NCBI RefSeq assembly: GCF_000619825.1
Contig: NZ_JHUW01000010.1
Span: forward strand, 208,196 to 272,195
Length of the DNA stretch: 64,000 bases
Direction of reading: 5' to 3'
DNA from: Prevotella sp. MA2016
Lineage (GTDB): Bacteria > Bacteroidota > Bacteroidia > Bacteroidales > Bacteroidaceae
Numbering within the stretch: position 1 is the stretch's first letter; every line of letters starts with the position of its first letter. Made by a program: the position numbers and the translations under genes. The notes below the pieces were generated by a model, which was not told the DNA's origin, did not search any database, and worked only from the letters and a program-made list of their open reading frames with translations. Positions 15,681 to 25,342 of the stretch are shown here, piece by piece.

Positions 15681-17627
15681 ATGATGATTAACATTACATT
15701 CCCAGACGGATCTGTTCGCTCGTATGAGCAGGGCGTAACTGGTTTCCAGATTGCAGAGAGCATTTCACCGGCTCTCGCACGCAGTGTTGTAAGCTGTGGA
15801 GTAAACGGTGAGACAGTAGAGCTGAACCGTCCTATCAATGAGGACGCTACCATCGCGCTCTACAAGTTTGATGACGAGCAGGGTAAGCATACCTTCTGGC
15901 ACACATCGGCCCACTTGCTGGCTGAGGCACTGCAGGAGTTGTATCCTGGCATTCAGTTCGGTTTCGGACCTGCTGTCGAGAATGGTTTCTTCTATGATGT
16001 ACTGCTGAAGGACGGCGAGAGCATCAAGGAGAGCGATTTCCCGAAAATTGAGGCTAAGATGAAGGAACTGGCTGGTAAGAAAGAGCCTGTTGTGCGTCGT
16101 GAGGTTTCAAAGGCTGATGCCCTGAAGCAGTTTGCTGAGTGGGGACAGACCTATAAGTGCGAGCACATTGAACAGGATCTTGAAGACGGTTCTATCACTA
16201 CCTATACCCAGGGTAATTTCACCGACCTCTGCCGTGGTCCACACCTTGTGGATACTGGCGAGATCAAAGCTGTTAAGCTCACCTCTGTAGCCGGTGCTTT
16301 CTGGCGTGGAGATGCTAATCGCGAGCAGATGCAGCGTTTGTATGGTATCTCATTCCCAAAGAAAAAGATGCTCGACGAGTATCTGGAGATGCTGGAAGAG
16401 GCTAAGAAGCGCGACCATCGTAAGATTGGAAAAGAGATGGAACTCTTTATGTTCTCAGACAAGGTAGGTAAGGGTCTGCCCATCTGGTTGCCAAAGGGTA
16501 CTGAACTCCGTCTGCGCCTGCAGGATCACCTGCGTAAGGTGCAGAAGCGTTTCGGCTATCAGGAGGTTATCACACCGCATATCGGTTCAAAGAATCTCTA
16601 CGTTACCTCTGGTCACTATGCACACTATGGCAAGGATTCATTCCAGCCTATCCATACACCTGAGGAGGATGAAGAGTATATGCTGAAGCCAATGAACTGT
16701 CCTCACCACTGCGAAATCTTCGCTTGGAAGCCACGTTCATACCGCGACCTGCCACTGCGTATTGCTGAGTTCGGTACTGTTTACCGTTATGAGCAGAGTG
16801 GTGAGCTGCATGGACTTACTCGTGTGCGTTCGTTCACACAGGATGATGCACACTTGTTCTGCCGTCCTGATCAGGTTAAGCAGGAGTTCCTCAATGTTAT
16901 GGATATTATCGGTATTGTGCTGACAGCCTTCGGATTTAACTTCGAGGCTCAGATTTCTCTGCGCGATCCTAACGACCATGATAAGTATGTAGGTACTGAT
17001 GAGGACTGGGCTCTGGCTGAGAAGGCTATTGTTGAGGCTTGTCAGGAGAAGGGCCTGCCTGCAAAGGTAGAATATGGCGAGGCTGCTTTCTATGGTCCTA
17101 AGCTCGACTTTATGATTAAGGATGCTATCGGTCGCCGTTGGCAGCTGGGTACTATCCAGGTGGACTACAACCTGCCTAAGCGCTTTAATCTGGAATATAC
17201 CGATGAGGATAACCAGAAGAAGACACCTGTGATGATTCACCGTGCACCATTCGGTTCAATGGAGCGCTTCTGTGCCGTTCTGATTGAGCACACCAGCGGT
17301 CACTTCCCATTGTGGCTGACTCCTGACCAGGTGGCTATCCTGCCTCTGTCAGAGAAGTATAACGGCTATGCTCAGGAGGTTGCCAAGAAGTTTGATATGG
17401 GTGGCGTTCGCGCTACAGTGGATATGCGTAACGAGAAACTGGGACGTAAGATCCGTGACAACGAGTTGAAGCGTATTCCTTATATGGTTATCGTAGGTGA
17501 GAAGGAGGCTGCTGAGGGTACAGTTGCCGTTCGTCCACAGGGTGGTGGCGAGCAGAGCGTGAAGACCATTCAGGAGTTTATCGATGAGGTTAACGCCCGT
17601 GTTGCTGAGATGACCAAAGACTTCTAA
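15681..17627 (+). CDS. thrS: Threonine--tRNA ligase
   Basis: 648 residues, standard length. Domains in order: TGS (1-60), editing domain with [11 protein letters not shown] and [12 protein letters not shown], class II catalytic core with the zinc Cys in [10 protein letters not shown], motif 2 [19 protein letters not shown], and the anticodon-binding domain (about 545-648). It charges tRNA-Thr. A second ATG follows the first immediately. It heads the classical thrS-infC-rpmI-rplT cluster. Confidence 0.97.
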   Translation: MMINITFPDGSVRSYEQGVTGFQIAESISPALARSVVSCGVNGETVELNRPINEDATIALYKFDDEQGKHTFWHTSAHLLAEALQELYPGIQFGFGPAVENGFFYDVLLKDGESIKESDFPKIEAKMKELAGKKEPVVRREVSKADALKQFAEWGQTYKCEHIEQDLEDGSITTYTQGNFTDLCRGPHLVDTGEIKAVKLTSVAGAFWRGDANREQMQRLYGISFPKKKMLDEYLEMLEEAKKRDHRKIGKEMELFMFSDKVGKGLPIWLPKGTELRLRLQDHLRKVQKRFGYQEVITPHIGSKNLYVTSGHYAHYGKDSFQPIHTPEEDEEYMLKPMNCPHHCEIFAWKPRSYRDLPLRIAEFGTVYRYEQSGELHGLTRVRSFTQDDAHLFCRPDQVKQEFLNVMDIIGIVLTAFGFNFEAQISLRDPNDHDKYVGTDEDWALAEKAIVEACQEKGLPAKVEYGEAAFYGPKLDFMIKDAIGRRWQLGTIQVDYNLPKRFNLEYTDEDNQKKTPVMIHRAPFGSMERFCAVLIEHTSGHFPLWLTPDQVAILPLSEKYNGYAQEVAKKFDMGGVRATVDMRNEKLGRKIRDNELKRIPYMVIVGEKEAAEGTVAVRPQGGGEQSVKTIQEFIDEVNARVAEMTKDF

Positions 17628-17670
17628 AGTTAAATATTTATAATTTTTTTCAAATAGTTAATAGCACGAA

Positions 17671-17690
17671 GCTCAAAGTTCAAAGAAAAT
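17671..17690 (+). repeat. Short heptamer-type repeat upstream of infC
   Basis: Units GCTCAAA, GTTCAAA and GAAAATT in 7-bp phase, just before the infC -7 box. Confidence 0.4.
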
Positions 17691-17693
17691 TAG

Positions 17694-17701
17694 TAATTTT
17701 G
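17694..17701 (+). promoter_or_regulatory. -7 box of infC
   Basis: TAATTTTG fits TAnnTTTG, 25 bases before the infC ATG; no clear -33 TTTG. Confidence 0.45.
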
Positions 17702-17726
17702 CAGCCGATTTCTTAAAAAGTAGTTA

Positions 17727-18431
17727 ATGAAGAATGACAAATTGAAGAATCAGTACCGTATCAACGAACAGATTCGAGTACGTGAAGTCCGCATCGTAGG
17801 CGACGAAGGTTCGTCTGTAATGTCTACGCGTGATGCGCTCAATCAGGCCCGTGACATGGGGGTTGACCTCGTGGAGATATCGCCCAATGCCAATCCGCCA
17901 GTATGTCGTCTCATCGACTACTCCAAATTCCTCTACCAGCAGAAAAAGCGTCAGAAGGAAATGAAGGCCAAGCAGGTAAAGGTTGAGGTGAAGGAAATCA
18001 GATTCGGACCTCAGACCGATGAGCATGACTATCAGTTCAAGCTGAAGCACGCTCGCGAGTTCCTCGAGGAGGGCAACAAGGTACGTGCATACGTATTCTT
18101 CCGTGGCCGCTCTATCCTGTTTAAAGAGCAGGGAGAGGTATTGCTGCTCCGTTTTGCTAACGACCTCGAAGAGGTAGGAAAGGTTGAGGGCATGCCATCA
18201 CTCGAAGGCAAGAAGATGTTCCTCTATCTGGCTCCAAAGAAGGCCGGTTCTGCCAAGAAAAGCCAGCAGGCACGTGACCGCGAGGCGGCTCAGGCCGAAG
18301 CTAAGGAGTTGGCAAAGCAGCAGAAAGAGGAGACTGCAGAGAATGAGACCCCAGCAAACGGCGGGCTCTTTGCTAATGCTAAAATCAGCGCTGATGCACT
18401 GAAAAAGCTGCAGAACACTGAGGAGGATTAA
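17727..18431 (+). CDS. infC: Translation initiation factor IF-3
   Basis: 234 residues. The N-domain starts [19 protein letters not shown] and the C-domain ends with the IF-3 core near residue 175. After that comes a Lys/Ala/Glu-rich tail of about 55 residues, longer than in Proteobacteria and usual in Bacteroidota. IF-3 binds the 30S subunit and controls start codon choice. The start is an ordinary ATG at 17727, not the rare AUU used for autoregulation in Escherichia coli. Confidence 0.95.
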   Translation: MKNDKLKNQYRINEQIRVREVRIVGDEGSSVMSTRDALNQARDMGVDLVEISPNANPPVCRLIDYSKFLYQQKKRQKEMKAKQVKVEVKEIRFGPQTDEHDYQFKLKHAREFLEEGNKVRAYVFFRGRSILFKEQGEVLLLRFANDLEEVGKVEGMPSLEGKKMFLYLAPKKAGSAKKSQQARDREAAQAEAKELAKQQKEETAENETPANGGLFANAKISADALKKLQNTEED

Positions 18432-18506
18432 AGAATAAAAAGAAGGTGGCGCGCCCGGTATATGCGTAGCTGCTTGATATTAATAACAATTTAAATTTTT
18501 AAAACA

Positions 18507-18704
18507 ATGCCAAAAGTAAAGACAAACTCTGGTGCTAAGAAGAGATTCTCATTCACCGGAACAGGTAAGGTAAAGAGACGTCATGCCTTCCACAGTCACA
18601 TTCTGACAAAGAAGACCAAGAAGCAGAAGCGCAACTTGGTAGGTACAACTATCGTTGATCCTAGCAACATGAAGCAGGTTCGTGATCTGTTGTGTCTCCG
18701 TTAA
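18507..18704 (+). CDS. rpmI: Ribosomal protein bL35
   Basis: 65 residues, normal length. MPKVKTNSGAKKRF and the basic KRRHAFHSHILTKKT core are diagnostic of bL35 of the 50S subunit. The 75-nt gap from infC contains a GC-rich palindrome (GGCGCGCC, 18448-18455) that stands out in otherwise AT-rich spacers and could be part of an autoregulatory leader. Confidence 0.96.
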   Translation: MPKVKTNSGAKKRFSFTGTGKVKRRHAFHSHILTKKTKKQKRNLVGTTIVDPSNMKQVRDLLCLR

Positions 18705-18738
18705 ACCTATTGTCTAACATTTTAAAGAAGTAAGAATT

Positions 18739-19083
18739 ATGCCAAGATCAGTAAATCACGTTGCATCAAGAGCAAAGCGTAAGAGAATTTTGAAGCTTAC
18801 CCGCGGTTACTTCGGTGCCCGCAAGAATGTTTGGACAGTAGCAAAGAACACATGGGAGAAGGGTTTGACCTACGCCTATCGTGATCGTCGTAACAAGAAG
18901 CGTAACTTCCGCAGCCTGTGGATTCAGCGTATCAACGCTGCCGCTCGTCAGGAGGGTATGAGCTACTCTGTCCTCATGGGTAACCTCGCTAAGGCAGGTA
19001 TCGAGATCAACCGTAAGGTGCTCGCTGACCTCGCTATGAACAACCCCGAGGCTTTCAAGGCCATCGTAGAGAAGGTTAAGTAA
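18739..19083 (+). CDS. rplT: Ribosomal protein bL20
   Basis: 114 residues. The start [18 protein letters not shown] and [13 protein letters not shown] are diagnostic. bL20 is an early 50S assembly protein and in other bacteria represses its own operon. Thirty-four nt after rpmI; a strong terminator follows. Confidence 0.97.
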   Translation: MPRSVNHVASRAKRKRILKLTRGYFGARKNVWTVAKNTWEKGLTYAYRDRRNKKRNFRSLWIQRINAAARQEGMSYSVLMGNLAKAGIEINRKVLADLAMNNPEAFKAIVEKVK

Positions 19084-19110
19084 TTTAAACGACTTTACCA
19101 AGTCTTAAAA

Positions 19111-19146
19111 TAAAACCCTCGCCAGTCGGCGAGGGTTTTACTTTTT
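19111..19146 (+). terminator. Terminator of thrS-infC-rpmI-rplT
   Basis: Perfect stem TAAAACCCTCGCC / GGCGAGGGTTTTA with loop AGTC (19111-19140), then T-rich. The symmetric flanks allow it also to stop the convergent STAS operon. Confidence 0.9.
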
Positions 19147-19162
19147 ATCTGCAGTAGTTTAA

Positions 19163-19471
19163 CTAGTCTCTGATGTTAAACAAGTGGACAAAGCCGGTTG
19201 TCTTGAATACATCGTACACTTGGGGTTGTAATCCGTCAACATACATCTGGCAGTGATTGATCCATCCTTGCTGGGCTATGTGCATGAGAATGCGCAGACC
19301 GCTCGATGAGATATACTCGAGTTGTCTGCAATCTATCACAATTTCTGTTTCGAAGTAATCAAACAGTGGCTTGATCTCTCTTTCTACAGCTTGTGTCACA
19401 GAGGTATCAAGTCTGCCGATCAATGTCAGCGTTACTTGTTGCTCGCCTGTTTTGTCTATTTTTAATTCCAT
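19163..19471 (-). CDS. STAS domain anti-sigma factor antagonist-like protein
   Basis: 102 residues, a single STAS domain. The phosphorylation-site region reads LEYISSSGLRIL, the equivalent of the SpoIIAA/RsbV motif with the target Ser. Such proteins are phosphorylated by a HATPase kinase and dephosphorylated by a PP2C phosphatase; both activities are encoded in one protein by the gene just upstream (gap 28 nt). The downstream target is unknown, because Bacteroidota generally lack SigB/SigF-type sigma factors. Confidence 0.88.
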   Translation of the reverse strand: MELKIDKTGEQQVTLTLIGRLDTSVTQAVEREIKPLFDYFETEIVIDCRQLEYISSSGLRILMHIAQQGWINHCQMYVDGLQPQVYDVFKTTGFVHLFNIRD

Positions 19472-19499
19472 ATCTTAAATTGTTCTCTTTGTTACATGA

Positions 19500-21707
19500 T
19501 TATAATTGCTTTTGCATCACCAGCACGTTCTCATCTCCTTTGCGTTCGTAGCTGATATGGTCCATATAGTGGCGCATCAGATGTATGCCTAAACCGCCTT
19601 CTATGCGCTGCTCTGCTTGTTGCTCTACATCAACCTCTTCCACCAGTGTGGCGTCAAAGGGCATGCCTTTATCACGCAGTGTAAAGGTCAGCGTATGTTC
19701 GTCTGCCTCTACCTGCAACAGAATGTGACTTGGCTGACGGTCGGGGTAGGCGTATTTCATCACGTTTACCACTGCTTCTTCAACTGCCAGCGTTGTGAAT
19801 GATGTCGTTGTGTCGTCTAAATGATGATCCTGACAGATGGTTTTCACAAAATCAGTCAGTTCCATCACCTCCTCAAAATCGTTACTCAATGTAAGACTGC
19901 GACGGTAGGTGTTAGCTGCTGACTGCCCCATGAATCTGATGGCAAGCAGCGAAATATCGTCGGATTGTGGTGTGTCGCCAACAAAGCTCTGTGCCGTCTC
20001 ATAATGCTGGTGGGCAAACTGGCGCGCATCCAGATGCAGGTCGGCCAGACGGTTGGATCTGTTACGAATTCTTTCGCGACCGAAGTGCTCGTGGTTAGCT
20101 GTTTCTGCCTCAGTATAACCGTCGGTGTAAAGGAGCAGTATCTCATTGTTGTCCATGAGAACTTGCTGCTCTGTGTATTCCCAATCAGGACGTAAACCTA
20201 ATGGTACGTTGTTGTCAACATATATGAAGCGGGCGAGTGAACGTACCAGCAGTGGGGGCTCATGGCCGGCGTTGGTGTAGGTCAGTTGGCCTGTCTGCAA
20301 GTCGAGTACTCCCAGGAAAAGGGTCACAAACATAAACGAATCGTTGCTTTCGCATAGCGTTTTGTTCATGCGCTTTACAATGGTTTGTGGTGATGAGTGC
20401 AGCATGGCTTCGCACCGGAAGAGCGATATCGCCTCGGCCATCATCAGTGATGCTGGCACGCCCTTTCCACTCACATCGCCTATACAGAAGAACAACTTCT
20501 CATCGTTCAGCAGAAAATCATATAAGTCGCCACCAACTTCCTTGGCAGTAACTATTTCGCCAAAAATATCTATATCACTGCGGTCGGGGTAGGGAGGATA
20601 CTTCTTGGGGAGCATCTGCTGCTGAATATGACTGGCAATCTTAAGCTCCTGCTCGATAGCGGCCTTTTGGGCTGATGTGTTTCTCAACTTGTCGATATTC
20701 TTGATGAGCGTGCGACTCAATAAGAATATGATTACCAATCCGAATAGCATCACAGCCATGATAATAGTGCCCAACATGTTGCCTTGATGGTTTATGATAG
20801 CTTCGGGTACTGCTATCACTACTGTCCAGTCGGCATATTTTACATACGAATAGAATAAGACGGAGCTCACACCATTGTTGTTTGTCAGGCCACTACCGCT
20901 TTGACGGTCCATCATCAAGTGAGCCAGATTGTCATCTGCTGGGTCGGGGGTGCTAGCAGCTACTTCCTGGAAGGTCTTTTTCAGTACACGACTTTCGTCA
21001 GGATGTATCAGATAGGTACCGTCGTTGTCGATGATAAAACTGTATGACTGTTCCTTGAATCCCTTCTCAAAACGCTCGTGGTTTTGTTGGTCAATGCGCT
21101 TGTGGCGTTGGCGCAGCCATTCCAGTGATACATCGGCTCCCAGCAATCCTGCTTGGCGACCAAGTTGGTTGTGTATCGGCGTCAGGTATGTGGTTGTGAG
21201 TTGTTGCGATGCTGCACGGTCAATGTAGGGAGGTGTCCAATCGCCCTTCTGGTTATCGAGTGATGCCTGGAGCCAAGAGTGTGTGAGATAATCGGGATGC
21301 TGCTCGTTCATCTGCTTACTCCTGATGGTTCCTGTAGAATCGCGCCATGCATAAATTTCAAAGTAATGTCCGCGCTCTGGATAGAAATCAGGCTCAAAGA
21401 TGAGTCGGCAACTTGACATATAGTTGTTTAGCCTCACCATCTTTTCCAGATGCTTCTGTAGCTTGTCTGGACTATCCAGGTCGTTCTCTATAAGGCTGAC
21501 ATTATTGATAGCCGCTACATATACATCTGAAAGTACACCGCGAATCTTTTCATTTGCGTGGAGTATAATACCTTCATAGCGTGATTCTACCTCTTGGGCA
21601 CTGGAATTACGGGTGATAATTAATACAATAGTCATGATGGTACCCCACATAATCAGGAGTACCGTCATGATAATCAGGCTCAGTCTGTAGGCCGAAGTTT
21701 TCTTCAT
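19500..21707 (-). CDS. Membrane sensor with SpoIIE-type PP2C phosphatase and HATPase kinase domains
   Basis: 735 residues. A first TM (about 9-31) and a second (about 305-330) flank a large extracytoplasmic, Cache-like sensor. Then follow a linker helix (about 340-370), a SpoIIE/RsbU phosphatase domain with EVGGDLYD, GDVSGKGVPASL and YTDGYTEA metal-binding motifs, and a C-terminal GHKL ATPase/kinase domain with the N-box EEAVVNVMKYAYPD and the GGLGIHLMRHYMD G2 box. It therefore carries both eraser and writer for the STAS protein encoded next to it. It is six nt downstream of the cytidylate-kinase-like gene. Confidence 0.9.
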   Translation of the reverse strand: MKKTSAYRLSLIIMTVLLIMWGTIMTIVLIITRNSSAQEVESRYEGIILHANEKIRGVLSDVYVAAINNVSLIENDLDSPDKLQKHLEKMVRLNNYMSSCRLIFEPDFYPERGHYFEIYAWRDSTGTIRSKQMNEQHPDYLTHSWLQASLDNQKGDWTPPYIDRAASQQLTTTYLTPIHNQLGRQAGLLGADVSLEWLRQRHKRIDQQNHERFEKGFKEQSYSFIIDNDGTYLIHPDESRVLKKTFQEVAASTPDPADDNLAHLMMDRQSGSGLTNNNGVSSVLFYSYVKYADWTVVIAVPEAIINHQGNMLGTIIMAVMLFGLVIIFLLSRTLIKNIDKLRNTSAQKAAIEQELKIASHIQQQMLPKKYPPYPDRSDIDIFGEIVTAKEVGGDLYDFLLNDEKLFFCIGDVSGKGVPASLMMAEAISLFRCEAMLHSSPQTIVKRMNKTLCESNDSFMFVTLFLGVLDLQTGQLTYTNAGHEPPLLVRSLARFIYVDNNVPLGLRPDWEYTEQQVLMDNNEILLLYTDGYTEAETANHEHFGRERIRNRSNRLADLHLDARQFAHQHYETAQSFVGDTPQSDDISLLAIRFMGQSAANTYRRSLTLSNDFEEVMELTDFVKTICQDHHLDDTTTSFTTLAVEEAVVNVMKYAYPDRQPSHILLQVEADEHTLTFTLRDKGMPFDATLVEEVDVEQQAEQRIEGGLGIHLMRHYMDHISYERKGDENVLVMQKQL

Positions 21708-21713
21708 GTATGT

Positions 21714-22358
21714 TTAGTCGATATATGCCATGATGAAATCAACAATTTCATCCTCTGTTTTGCCATCAGCTGTGATGACGAGGTCATAATTACGGGTGTC
21801 ATAGCGTGAGGTCTTAGCGTATTCATTCACATAGTTCTCGCGCATCTTATCTACCATGTCTATCGTTTTCCTGGCTTCCTGCTCGCTGATGTGTTTTTTG
21901 CGCATGATGCGTTCCAAACGGAATGGCATAGAGGCCTGAATAAGAATACTCAAATGGTTGGGATGTGTGCGGAATACATGGAAACCTAAGCGGCCGGCAA
22001 TCACGCATGACTCGTTCTCAGCAATACCAGCCAGAATTTCCTTCTCAGCCTGGTACATATCGAAACTGGTTGGTTCAAAAGGTTTGTCGCCAGGAACAGC
22101 GAGTCCATAGTTGGCTGTGGCGGCCTGACCGTTACTCTCAAAGAGGGTACGCTTAAGCTCTGCCCACCAGCCGTGGCTACGGCCTTTCAGCTTCTCGATT
22201 TCATCTACACTGAGGTTGTATCTTGTCTCTAAGCTATTGATGAGTGCTTTGTCGTAATATTCGACACCTAACTTCTCTGCCAATTTGCGACCAACGGTAC
22301 GTCCGCCGCTACCTAATTCACGATTAATCGTGATGACGAATTTCTGGTTTCTTTTCAT
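21714..22358 (-). CDS. Cytidylate kinase-like family protein
   Basis: 214 residues. The P-loop reads ELGSGGRTVGRKLAEKLG, the form typical of the cytidylate-kinase-like family (PF13189 type) rather than true Cmk; AGRLGFHVF and a LID-like Arg-rich segment follow. Substrate is not established for this family. It is the first gene of an operon with the phosphatase/kinase sensor and STAS protein, driven by a full promoter, which suggests a link between nucleotide state and the partner switch. That link is inference. Confidence 0.82.
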   Translation of the reverse strand: MKRNQKFVITINRELGSGGRTVGRKLAEKLGVEYYDKALINSLETRYNLSVDEIEKLKGRSHGWWAELKRTLFESNGQAATANYGLAVPGDKPFEPTSFDMYQAEKEILAGIAENESCVIAGRLGFHVFRTHPNHLSILIQASMPFRLERIMRKKHISEQEARKTIDMVDKMRENYVNEYAKTSRYDTRNYDLVITADGKTEDEIVDFIMAYID

Positions 22359-22389
22359 ATTGGTATGTTGTTATAATGTAATATTGCGA

Positions 22390-22421
22390 CAAAGATACGT
22401 TTTTTCATCGAGAAAAACAAA
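22390..22421 (-). promoter_or_regulatory. Promoter of the partner-switching operon
   Basis: Minus strand TTTG (22421-22418) and TATCTTTG (22397-22390) with exactly 20 bp between. Leader about 25 nt. Confidence 0.75.
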
Positions 22422-22451
22422 TAATTCACTTTTTTTTATATTTTTATTTTA

Positions 22452-24632
22452 TTAAACGCCTTTCATTGATAGAGAAATACGCTGGCGGCGGTGGTCAACC
22501 TCTGTCACACGAACCATCACGTGTTGGTGTAGTTTTACAACGTCGAGCGGATGGGCGATGCGACGGTTGGCCATCTGTGAGATATGAACAAGTCCGTCGT
22601 GGTGCACGCCAATATCAACAAAAGCACCAAAATTAGTGATGTTGGTAACAATGCCTGGCAGCACCATACCTTCAACAAGGTCGTCGATGGTATTGACATT
22701 CTTGTCAAACTCGAATGCTTCAAGCTGTTCGCGTGGGTCGCGTCCAGGCTTCTCGAGTTCGGCCAGGATGTCAGTAAGTGTGGGCATACCAACTTCGGCT
22801 GTAACATAGTGTGAAAGCTGGATGGCTGCTCGTTTGTCCTTGTCGTGGATGAGGTCGGCAACAGAGCAACTCTGATCCTTGGCCATCTGCTCTACAATGG
22901 GATAACTCTCTGGATGTACTGCAGAATTGTCGAGCGGATTTTTGCCGTTTCGAATACGCAGGAAACCTGCACATTGCTGGAAGGCAGAAGGGCCTAGGCG
23001 TGGCACCTTTAGTAGTTGATTGCGAGAGGTGAAAGCGCCATGCTCGCGACGATAATCCACAATATTCTTGGCAAGTGTAGCTCCCAGACCACTCACATAC
23101 ATGAGCAGATGTTGTGAGGCTGTGTTGAGATCCACACCCACGGAGTTTACGCAGCTTTCCACCGTCTGGTCGAGCGAGTGCTTGAGTTTGCTTTGGTCAA
23201 CATCATGCTGATATTGACCTACACCGATGCTTTTAGGGTCAATCTTTACCAGTTCGGCCAGTGGGTCCATTAATCGGCGACCGATACTCACGGCACCTCG
23301 CACGGTGACATCCTCATCAGGAAATTCGTCGCGGGCAATCTTTGACGCCGAATAGACAGAGGCACCTGCTTCGCTGACTACGAATACCTGAGGTGTAGAG
23401 TCAGAATGACTTGTTTTTCCGTTTTTGTCGGAAATATTGTATCTACCAGCCAACACATCTTTCACGAAAGCGTCGGTTTCGCGACTGGCAGTGCCGTTGC
23501 CTATTGAAATAGCCTCAATCTGATATTTGGCAATGAGTTTCAGAAGGATGACAGCTGCTTCGGTGCGCTTGTTGATTGGTGGGTGGGGCATGATGACATC
23601 GTGGTGCAGCAGATTGCCCTGAGCATCGAGACATACCACCTTGCAACCGGTGCGGAATCCAGGATCGATGCCCATCACGCGTTTCTGACCCAGCGGAGCG
23701 CCCAGTAGTAGCTGGCGCAGGTTCTCGGCAAATACACGGATAGCTTCTTCGTCGGCTTTCTCTTTGCTGAATGTGGCAAACTCTGTTTCGATGGCGGGCT
23801 TGAGCAGGCGCTTATAACCATCGTCAATAGCCTCGCTCACCAGTCTGCCGCACGCTGTATTGCCATATACATAATGTCGCTTCAAACGGTCGCACGCCTC
23901 TGTGTCATCAGGCGAGATGCTGATTCGCAGTATGCCCTCCTGCTCACCTCTCCGCATGGCCAGCAAACGGTGACTGGAGCAGCGTTTCAGTGGCTCGCTC
24001 CATTCAAAGTAATCGCTATATTTGGCAGCTTCGTCGGTGTCGGCCTTGGCTTTTACTACTTTTGAAGTGATGATGGCCTGTCGCTGAAAAACATTGCGCA
24101 GTTGTTGGCGTGAACGCTCGTCTTCACTCACCGTCTCAGCAATAATGTCTTGAGCTCCCTTGATAGCTTCTTCGGCGGTTGGCACCTTGTCTCCTACATA
24201 GCGTGAGGCGGCACTCTCAGGATCGCGTTCACGCTGAAGCATGATAATCTGAGCCAGTGGTTCCAGACCTTGTTCACGAGCCACCTGGGCACGGGTGCGA
24301 CGTTTGGGTTTATAGGGCAAGTAGATATCTTCAAGCTCAGTGGCATCCCAGCATTGGTCGATACGTTCCTTCAACTGAGGGGTGAGCTTGTTAAGATCCT
24401 GGATGGTCTTGACGACTGTTTCTTTGCGTTTCTGTATGTCAATCAATTTCTCGTACCGATCGCTGATGGCGGCAATCTTTACCTCGTCGAGCCCTCCTGT
24501 GCGTTCCTTACGGTAACGAGCTATGAATGGTATGGTGCAACCCTCTTGCAGCAAAGCAAGTGTATTGGCTACTGATTTCTCGCTGATGCCCAGCTGTGTA
24601 GCAATAAGACAGGAAAAAATGTTCTTTTGCAT
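22452..24632 (-). CDS. tex: Tex-family RNA-binding transcription accessory protein
   Basis: About 726 residues from ATG at 24632 (MQKNIFS). A longer frame would run through the predicted -7 box. Tex N-terminal helices come first, then a YqgF-like domain (VMGIDPGFRTGCKVV), helix-hairpin-helix motifs (VSGLGATLAKNIVDYR, KVPRLGPSAFQQC) and a C-terminal S1 domain (VTNITNFGAFVDIGVHHDGLVH). Tex binds RNA polymerase and nucleic acid; it is broadly conserved. Confidence 0.95.
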   Translation of the reverse strand: MQKNIFSCLIATQLGISEKSVANTLALLQEGCTIPFIARYRKERTGGLDEVKIAAISDRYEKLIDIQKRKETVVKTIQDLNKLTPQLKERIDQCWDATELEDIYLPYKPKRRTRAQVAREQGLEPLAQIIMLQRERDPESAASRYVGDKVPTAEEAIKGAQDIIAETVSEDERSRQQLRNVFQRQAIITSKVVKAKADTDEAAKYSDYFEWSEPLKRCSSHRLLAMRRGEQEGILRISISPDDTEACDRLKRHYVYGNTACGRLVSEAIDDGYKRLLKPAIETEFATFSKEKADEEAIRVFAENLRQLLLGAPLGQKRVMGIDPGFRTGCKVVCLDAQGNLLHHDVIMPHPPINKRTEAAVILLKLIAKYQIEAISIGNGTASRETDAFVKDVLAGRYNISDKNGKTSHSDSTPQVFVVSEAGASVYSASKIARDEFPDEDVTVRGAVSIGRRLMDPLAELVKIDPKSIGVGQYQHDVDQSKLKHSLDQTVESCVNSVGVDLNTASQHLLMYVSGLGATLAKNIVDYRREHGAFTSRNQLLKVPRLGPSAFQQCAGFLRIRNGKNPLDNSAVHPESYPIVEQMAKDQSCSVADLIHDKDKRAAIQLSHYVTAEVGMPTLTDILAELEKPGRDPREQLEAFEFDKNVNTIDDLVEGMVLPGIVTNITNFGAFVDIGVHHDGLVHISQMANRRIAHPLDVVKLHQHVMVRVTEVDHRRQRISLSMKGV

Positions 24633-24664
24633 AAATATAAGTAGTAATTTCGTTAATTTGTGTG

Positions 24665-24672
24665 CAAAAATA
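24665..24672 (-). promoter_or_regulatory. -7 box of tex
   Basis: Minus strand TATTTTTG, 32 bases before the tex ATG; divergent from the plus strand -7 box at 24695-24702. Confidence 0.5.
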
Positions 24673-24694
24673 GTAATAAATCGTGAGAAATGTG

Positions 24695-24702
24695 TAATTT
24701 TG
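24695..24702 (+). promoter_or_regulatory. -7 box of the LolA-like gene
   Basis: TAATTTTG, ending ten bases before ATG 24713, which predicts a very short leader. Confidence 0.5.
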
Positions 24703-24712
24703 CACATCGAAA

Positions 24713-25342
24713 ATGAAAAGATTAATGAGAAAAAGGATAATTTGCGCGTTTGTGCTGCTGTGGTGCGCCATTTGTAGCATCAATGCTCAGGAAACAGCAA
24801 ACAGCCGACAAGCCCGCCGAATCTTTAATAGTGCTTACCAACAAGTGTTTGGTGAACAGGGTGCAACACTTAGCTACGATGTGAATATCACTGGTATTTA
24901 TAAAACTCATGGAACCATCTGGTACAAAGGTAAGAAAAGTAAGTTTGACGAAGCTCGAATGACCTCATGGAATGATGGTAAAACGGTGTACACCTTTAAA
25001 AAGAAAAAGCGTGAGATTGAGATTCATACGGCAAAAAACAACAAAAGCGATAAGTATTCGCAGAAATTTAAGTTTGAGCCAGAGAATTATGACTATAGTA
25101 TAGCTGAGGCCGACAAAGGGCTGATGGTGACGCTAAAGTTGATAAAAGGGCGTAAAGGTATGAAAGAGATACATGCACTCTTGGACCGCAAAACCTATCA
25201 CCCGATAAGTGTGCGTATCAAGATTGCCTTTATCTGGACAACGATAAAAATAAGTAACTTCCAGTCGGGTGGCATTACTGATGAGATGCTGCTTTTCCCA
25301 AGGGAGCAATTTAAGAATTATAGATTTGTAGATAAACGATGA
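24713..25342 (+). CDS. LolA-like periplasmic protein
   Basis: 209 residues with a signal peptide (cleavage near INAQ, about residue 26); an alternative ATG at 24725 gives a slightly shorter signal. The mature part is beta-rich, with repeated GTIWYKGKKSKF-like and KTVYTFKKKKREIEI strands that fit the LolA/LolB half-barrel fold found in putative outer-membrane lipoprotein chaperones of Bacteroidales. If so, it would carry lipoproteins across the periplasm. Assignment rests on fold pattern only. Overlaps the ABC-F gene by four bases (ATGA). Confidence 0.6.
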   Translation: MKRLMRKRIICAFVLLWCAICSINAQETANSRQARRIFNSAYQQVFGEQGATLSYDVNITGIYKTHGTIWYKGKKSKFDEARMTSWNDGKTVYTFKKKKREIEIHTAKNNKSDKYSQKFKFEPENYDYSIAEADKGLMVTLKLIKGRKGMKEIHALLDRKTYHPISVRIKIAFIWTTIKISNFQSGGITDEMLLFPREQFKNYRFVDKR

